Shown here: one piece after another, positions 60,986 through 64,000 of the stretch | Numbering within the stretch: the stretch's first letter is position 1 | How the letters are laid out: each line of letters opens with the position of its first letter | NCBI RefSeq assembly: GCF_003751845.1 | Contig: NZ_RJKQ01000002.1 | Span: 620,001-684,000 of the forward strand | Reading direction: 5' to 3' | Source of the DNA: Enterobacter sp. BIGb0383 | GTDB taxonomy: Bacteria; Pseudomonadota; Gammaproteobacteria; Enterobacterales; Enterobacteriaceae | DNA length: 64,000 bases | The notes under the pieces: model-generated | Database searches by the model: none | Told to the model about the DNA's origin: nothing | Seen by the model: the letters and a program-made list of their open reading frames with translations, nothing else | Translations under genes and position numbers: made by a program

Positions 60986-62284
60986 TTACTCGTGCTCAAA
61001 CAGCACCATCGATTCCAGGTGCCCAGTGTGCGGAAACATATCCAGCATTGCCAGCCGCTGAATTTGGTATCCGGCCTGTTGCAGCGTTTCGCTGTCCCGG
61101 GCCAGCGTCGCCGGATTGCAGGAAACATACACCAGCTTTGCTGGCGCCAGCTTGATAATATGTTGCATAACGCCTGCCGCACCGGCACGTGCCGGGTCGA
61201 TCAGAATCTTATCAAACCCCAGCTGTGCCCACGGCTGGGAGGTGACGTCGTCCTCCAGATTTTCATGGAAGAAGGTCACATTTTGTAAACCATTAAGCAC
61301 GGCGTTGGCCTGCCCTTTTTCGACCAGCGCCGGGACGCCTTCAACCCCGACCACGCTTGCCGCACGCGCAGCAAGGGGCAGAGTAAAGTTACCCATTCCG
61401 CAAAACAGATCCAGTACACGGTCGCTTTTCTGTACGTCCAGCCACGCCAGGGCGCGAGCCACCATCTGCTGGTTTACGCCGTCGTTCACCTGGATAAAGT
61501 CGCGGGGGCTGAACATTAAGCGTAGCCCGTCAGAGGTGTACCAGGGCATTTCCGCATCGACCGCCTCCAGTGTGTCGCTATCGGGCGCCAGAAACAGTGC
61601 GATACCCCGGGAATGCGAAAAACGTTCCAGCTTTTGCCGATCGTCCGCCGACAGGGCCGCTGTATGCCGCAGCACCATCAGTGGACCGTTATCTGCCAGC
61701 ACAAGTTCCACGTGCCCCAGGTGGCGAGCCGCGTTTAATTCACTCAGGCAGGTGCGAACCTCGGGCAGCAATGCCTCAAGACGGGGCACCAGAACCGGGC
61801 ACTGCGCCACTTCGACGATATCGTTGCTGTTGGCCTGACGGAATCCCATCTGTAAACGTTGGGTTTTTGGCTGATAATTCAGGCTTAAACGCGCCCGCCG
61901 ACGGTATCCCCAGGGCTTATCGGCGATCACCTCATCGACCTGCTGGTGCATCAGACGCGACAGCGCCGCACGCTTGCTGTTTTGCTGGAGCGCAACGCTG
62001 GCATGCTGCTGCTGGCAGCCGCCGCAGACGCCGAAGTGCGGGCAGCGGGCGGCTTCACGCTGGTCGCTGTCGTTCAGACGGCGTTTTACCTGCCCGCGTG
62101 AATACTGTTTTTTCTCTTCCGTTAACGTGACTTCGGCGCGTTCATCCGGTAGTAATCCGGGTACAAACAGCGCTTTACCGTTATGTCGCGCAACGCCCTG
62201 GCCAAAGGGATCGAGGGTGTCCGCCGTCACGGTTATGATTTGACGCGTCGTCACGCGCCGTTTTGCAGAGTAGAATTGCGCCAT
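60986..62284 (-). CDS. rlmD: 23S rRNA (uracil-1939-C5)-methyltransferase
   Basis: Methylates U1939 of 23S rRNA. The ATG at 62284 gives 432 residues ([10 protein letters not shown]); E. coli has 433. An N-terminal TRAM domain precedes the iron-sulfur cysteines of [14 protein letters not shown] (near 80) and AQCPVL. The SAM site [14 protein letters not shown] (near 295) and the nucleophile Cys in [13 protein letters not shown] (near 390) follow. It is divergent from barA. Confidence 0.98.
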   Translation of the reverse strand: MAQFYSAKRRVTTRQIITVTADTLDPFGQGVARHNGKALFVPGLLPDERAEVTLTEEKKQYSRGQVKRRLNDSDQREAARCPHFGVCGGCQQQHASVALQQNSKRAALSRLMHQQVDEVIADKPWGYRRRARLSLNYQPKTQRLQMGFRQANSNDIVEVAQCPVLVPRLEALLPEVRTCLSELNAARHLGHVELVLADNGPLMVLRHTAALSADDRQKLERFSHSRGIALFLAPDSDTLEAVDAEMPWYTSDGLRLMFSPRDFIQVNDGVNQQMVARALAWLDVQKSDRVLDLFCGMGNFTLPLAARAASVVGVEGVPALVEKGQANAVLNGLQNVTFFHENLEDDVTSQPWAQLGFDKILIDPARAGAAGVMQHIIKLAPAKLVYVSCNPATLARDSETLQQAGYQIQRLAMLDMFPHTGHLESMVLFEHE

Positions 62285-62341
62285 CGTCGAGATTTTTCTC
62301 AATAAAACATTTTCACACTGATTGTCCCATAACGGAACTCC

Positions 62342-64000
62342 ATGACCAACTACAGCCTGCGTGCTCGCATGATGATTCTGATCCTGGCGCCAACCGTACT
62401 GATTGGCTTACTGCTCAGCGTCTTCTTTGTCGTCCATCGCTATAACGATCTGCAGCGCCAGCTGGAAGATGCCGGTGCCAGCATTATCGAACCGCTTGCC
62501 GTCTCCAGCGAATATGGGATGAACCTGCAAAACCGCGAGTCTATCGGCCAGCTGTTGAGCGTTCTGCATCGTCGCCACTCGGAAATTGTGCGGGCTATCT
62601 CAGTGTATGACGAGAATAACCGCCTGTTTGCGACCTCTAATTTTCATCTCGATCCCGGCACGCTCCAACTGGCGGACGGCGTACCTTTTCCCCGCCGCCT
62701 GAGCGTTGCCCGACGCGGGGATGTGATGATCCTGCGCACGCCGATTATTTCCGAAAGCTACTCGCCGGATGAGTCGGCCGCCTCAGATGCCAAGTCTCCC
62801 AACAATATGCTCGGCTATGTTGCGCTCGAGCTGGATCTTAAGTCGGTGCGACTGCAGCAGTATAAAGAAATTTTCATCTCCAGCATGATGATGCTGTTCT
62901 GTATCGGTATTGCGCTGATTTTTGGCTGGCGTCTGATGCGCGACGTCACCGGTCCCATTCGCAATATGGTCAACACGGTCGACCGTATCCGCCGCGGCCA
63001 GCTTGATAGCCGGGTGGAGGGGTTTATGCTCGGCGAGCTGGATATGCTGAAAAACGGCATTAACTCAATGGCGATGTCGCTGGCGGCCTACCACGAAGAG
63101 ATGCAGCACAACGTTGACCAGGCCACCTCGGACCTGCGTGAAACCCTTGAGCAGATGGAGATCCAGAACGTAGAGCTGGATCTGGCGAAGAAACGCGCCC
63201 AGGAAGCAGCGCGTATTAAGTCAGAGTTCCTCGCCAATATGTCCCACGAGCTGCGCACCCCGCTGAACGGCGTGATTGGCTTTACCCGACTGACGCTGAA
63301 AAGCGATCTGAATCCGACCCAGCGCGACCATCTTGGCACCATCGAGCGTTCGGCGAACAATCTACTGGCGATCATTAACGACGTGCTGGACTTCTCCAAG
63401 CTGGAAGCCGGTAAGCTGATCCTCGAAAGCATCCCCTTCCCGCTGCGTAACGCTCTCGATGAGGTGGTGACGCTGCTGGCGCACTCGGCGCACGATAAAG
63501 GCCTTGAGCTAACCCTCAGTATCAAAAATGACGTGCCGGATAATGTGATTGGCGATCCGCTGCGTCTGCAGCAGGTCATTACCAACCTGGTTGGCAATGC
63601 GATTAAGTTTACCGAAACGGGCAATATTGACGTGCTGGTGGAGCAGCGCTCCATCAGCAAAACCAAGGTGCAGATTGAAGTGCAGATCCGCGATACCGGC
63701 ATTGGTATCCCCGAGCGCGATCAGTCCCGCCTGTTCCAGGCCTTCCGTCAGGCGGACGCCAGCATTTCCCGCCGCCACGGCGGCACCGGCCTGGGGCTGG
63801 TCATTACCCAGAAGCTGGTCAAAGAGATGGCCGGGGATATCTCCTTCCACAGCCAGCCCAACCGGGGTTCAACCTTCTGGTTCCATATCAGCCTCGACTT
63901 AAACCTGAATGCCCTGACCGACAGTCACGCGCTGGATTGTCTGGCCGGTAAACGCGTGGCCTACGTTGAGAGCAACAGCGCCGCGGCGCAAAGCACGCTG
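62342..64000 (+). CDS. barA: Hybrid sensor histidine kinase BarA (partial, 3' end off window)
   Basis: Sensor kinase that, with UvrY, switches on the CsrB/CsrC RNAs in response to short-chain carboxylates. 553 residues are visible. Two spans (about 10-31 and 177-197) bracket a periplasmic domain. A HAMP domain (about 198-250) and coiled coil lead to His302 in [12 protein letters not shown], then the N box (VGNAIKF), G1 (RDTGIGI) and G2 (GGTGLGL). The receiver and Hpt domains lie beyond the right edge. The ATG at 62342 matches the E. coli start, and the His position agrees. Confidence 0.98.
   Translation, partial: MTNYSLRARMMILILAPTVLIGLLLSVFFVVHRYNDLQRQLEDAGASIIEPLAVSSEYGMNLQNRESIGQLLSVLHRRHSEIVRAISVYDENNRLFATSNFHLDPGTLQLADGVPFPRRLSVARRGDVMILRTPIISESYSPDESAASDAKSPNNMLGYVALELDLKSVRLQQYKEIFISSMMMLFCIGIALIFGWRLMRDVTGPIRNMVNTVDRIRRGQLDSRVEGFMLGELDMLKNGINSMAMSLAAYHEEMQHNVDQATSDLRETLEQMEIQNVELDLAKKRAQEAARIKSEFLANMSHELRTPLNGVIGFTRLTLKSDLNPTQRDHLGTIERSANNLLAIINDVLDFSKLEAGKLILESIPFPLRNALDEVVTLLAHSAHDKGLELTLSIKNDVPDNVIGDPLRLQQVITNLVGNAIKFTETGNIDVLVEQRSISKTKVQIEVQIRDTGIGIPERDQSRLFQAFRQADASISRRHGGTGLGLVITQKLVKEMAGDISFHSQPNRGSTFWFHISLDLNLNALTDSHALDCLAGKRVAYVESNSAAAQSTL

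Overview
The window is chromosomal DNA of a member of the Enterobacteriaceae. Gene order and protein sequences (mutS, rpoS-nlpD-pcm-surE-truD-ispFD-ftsB, cysDNC, iap, type I-E CRISPR, cysJIH, queD, queE, eno, pyrG, mazG, relA, rlmD, barA) match the segment found in Escherichia, Klebsiella and Enterobacter. cysG directly upstream of cysDNC, and a complete I-E locus between iap and cysH, point to a Klebsiella/Enterobacter-like genus rather than E. coli; I cannot name the genus. No rRNA, tRNA, insertion sequence or prophage was seen.

Layout. (1) 1-11.1 kb is accessory: a FecBDE-type importer on the minus strand (its ATPase runs off the left edge), then on the plus strand an MFS transporter, two Opp/Nik-type ATPases, a lipoprotein substrate-binding protein and one 592-residue permease that fuses the two usual permease subunits. 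An aldo-keto reductase and an atypical short-chain dehydrogenase follow. (2) 11.1-17.6 kb is an A+T-richer minus-strand block: a LolD/MacB-type ATPase, an FtsX/LolE-type permease, a LolA-like periplasmic protein and a probable outer-membrane barrel, all with overlapping reading frames. A LytS/LytTR two-component system and a small membrane protein lie downstream. A pair of LytTR-type direct repeats sits upstream of the first gene. I consider this the most interesting unit: a Lol-like envelope transport cassette that looks controlled by its own two-component system. (3) 17.9-27.8 kb is core genome: mutS, a small NTF2-like protein, rpoS, nlpD, pcm, surE, truD, ispF, ispD, ftsB, ygbE.

(4) 27.8-32.2 kb is the sulfate-activation operon cysG-cysD-cysN-cysC. 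(5) 32.4-44.4 kb holds iap, a 37-repeat type I-E CRISPR array transcribed on the minus strand from a leader next to cas2, and a full set of cas genes on the minus strand (cas3, cse1, cse2, cas7e, cas5e, cas6e, cas1, cas2). A decayed toxin-antitoxin remnant and an unknown secreted protein follow. (6) 45.5-49.7 kb is cysJIH, which completes assimilatory sulfate reduction together with cysDNC and siroheme synthase. (7) 50.1-54.4 kb has queD and queE (7-deazaguanine pathway) separated by an arabinofuranosidase-pentoside transporter pair. (8) 54.5-64 kb is core: eno, pyrG, mazG, relA (without mazEF), rlmD, and the 5' part of barA, which runs off the right edge.
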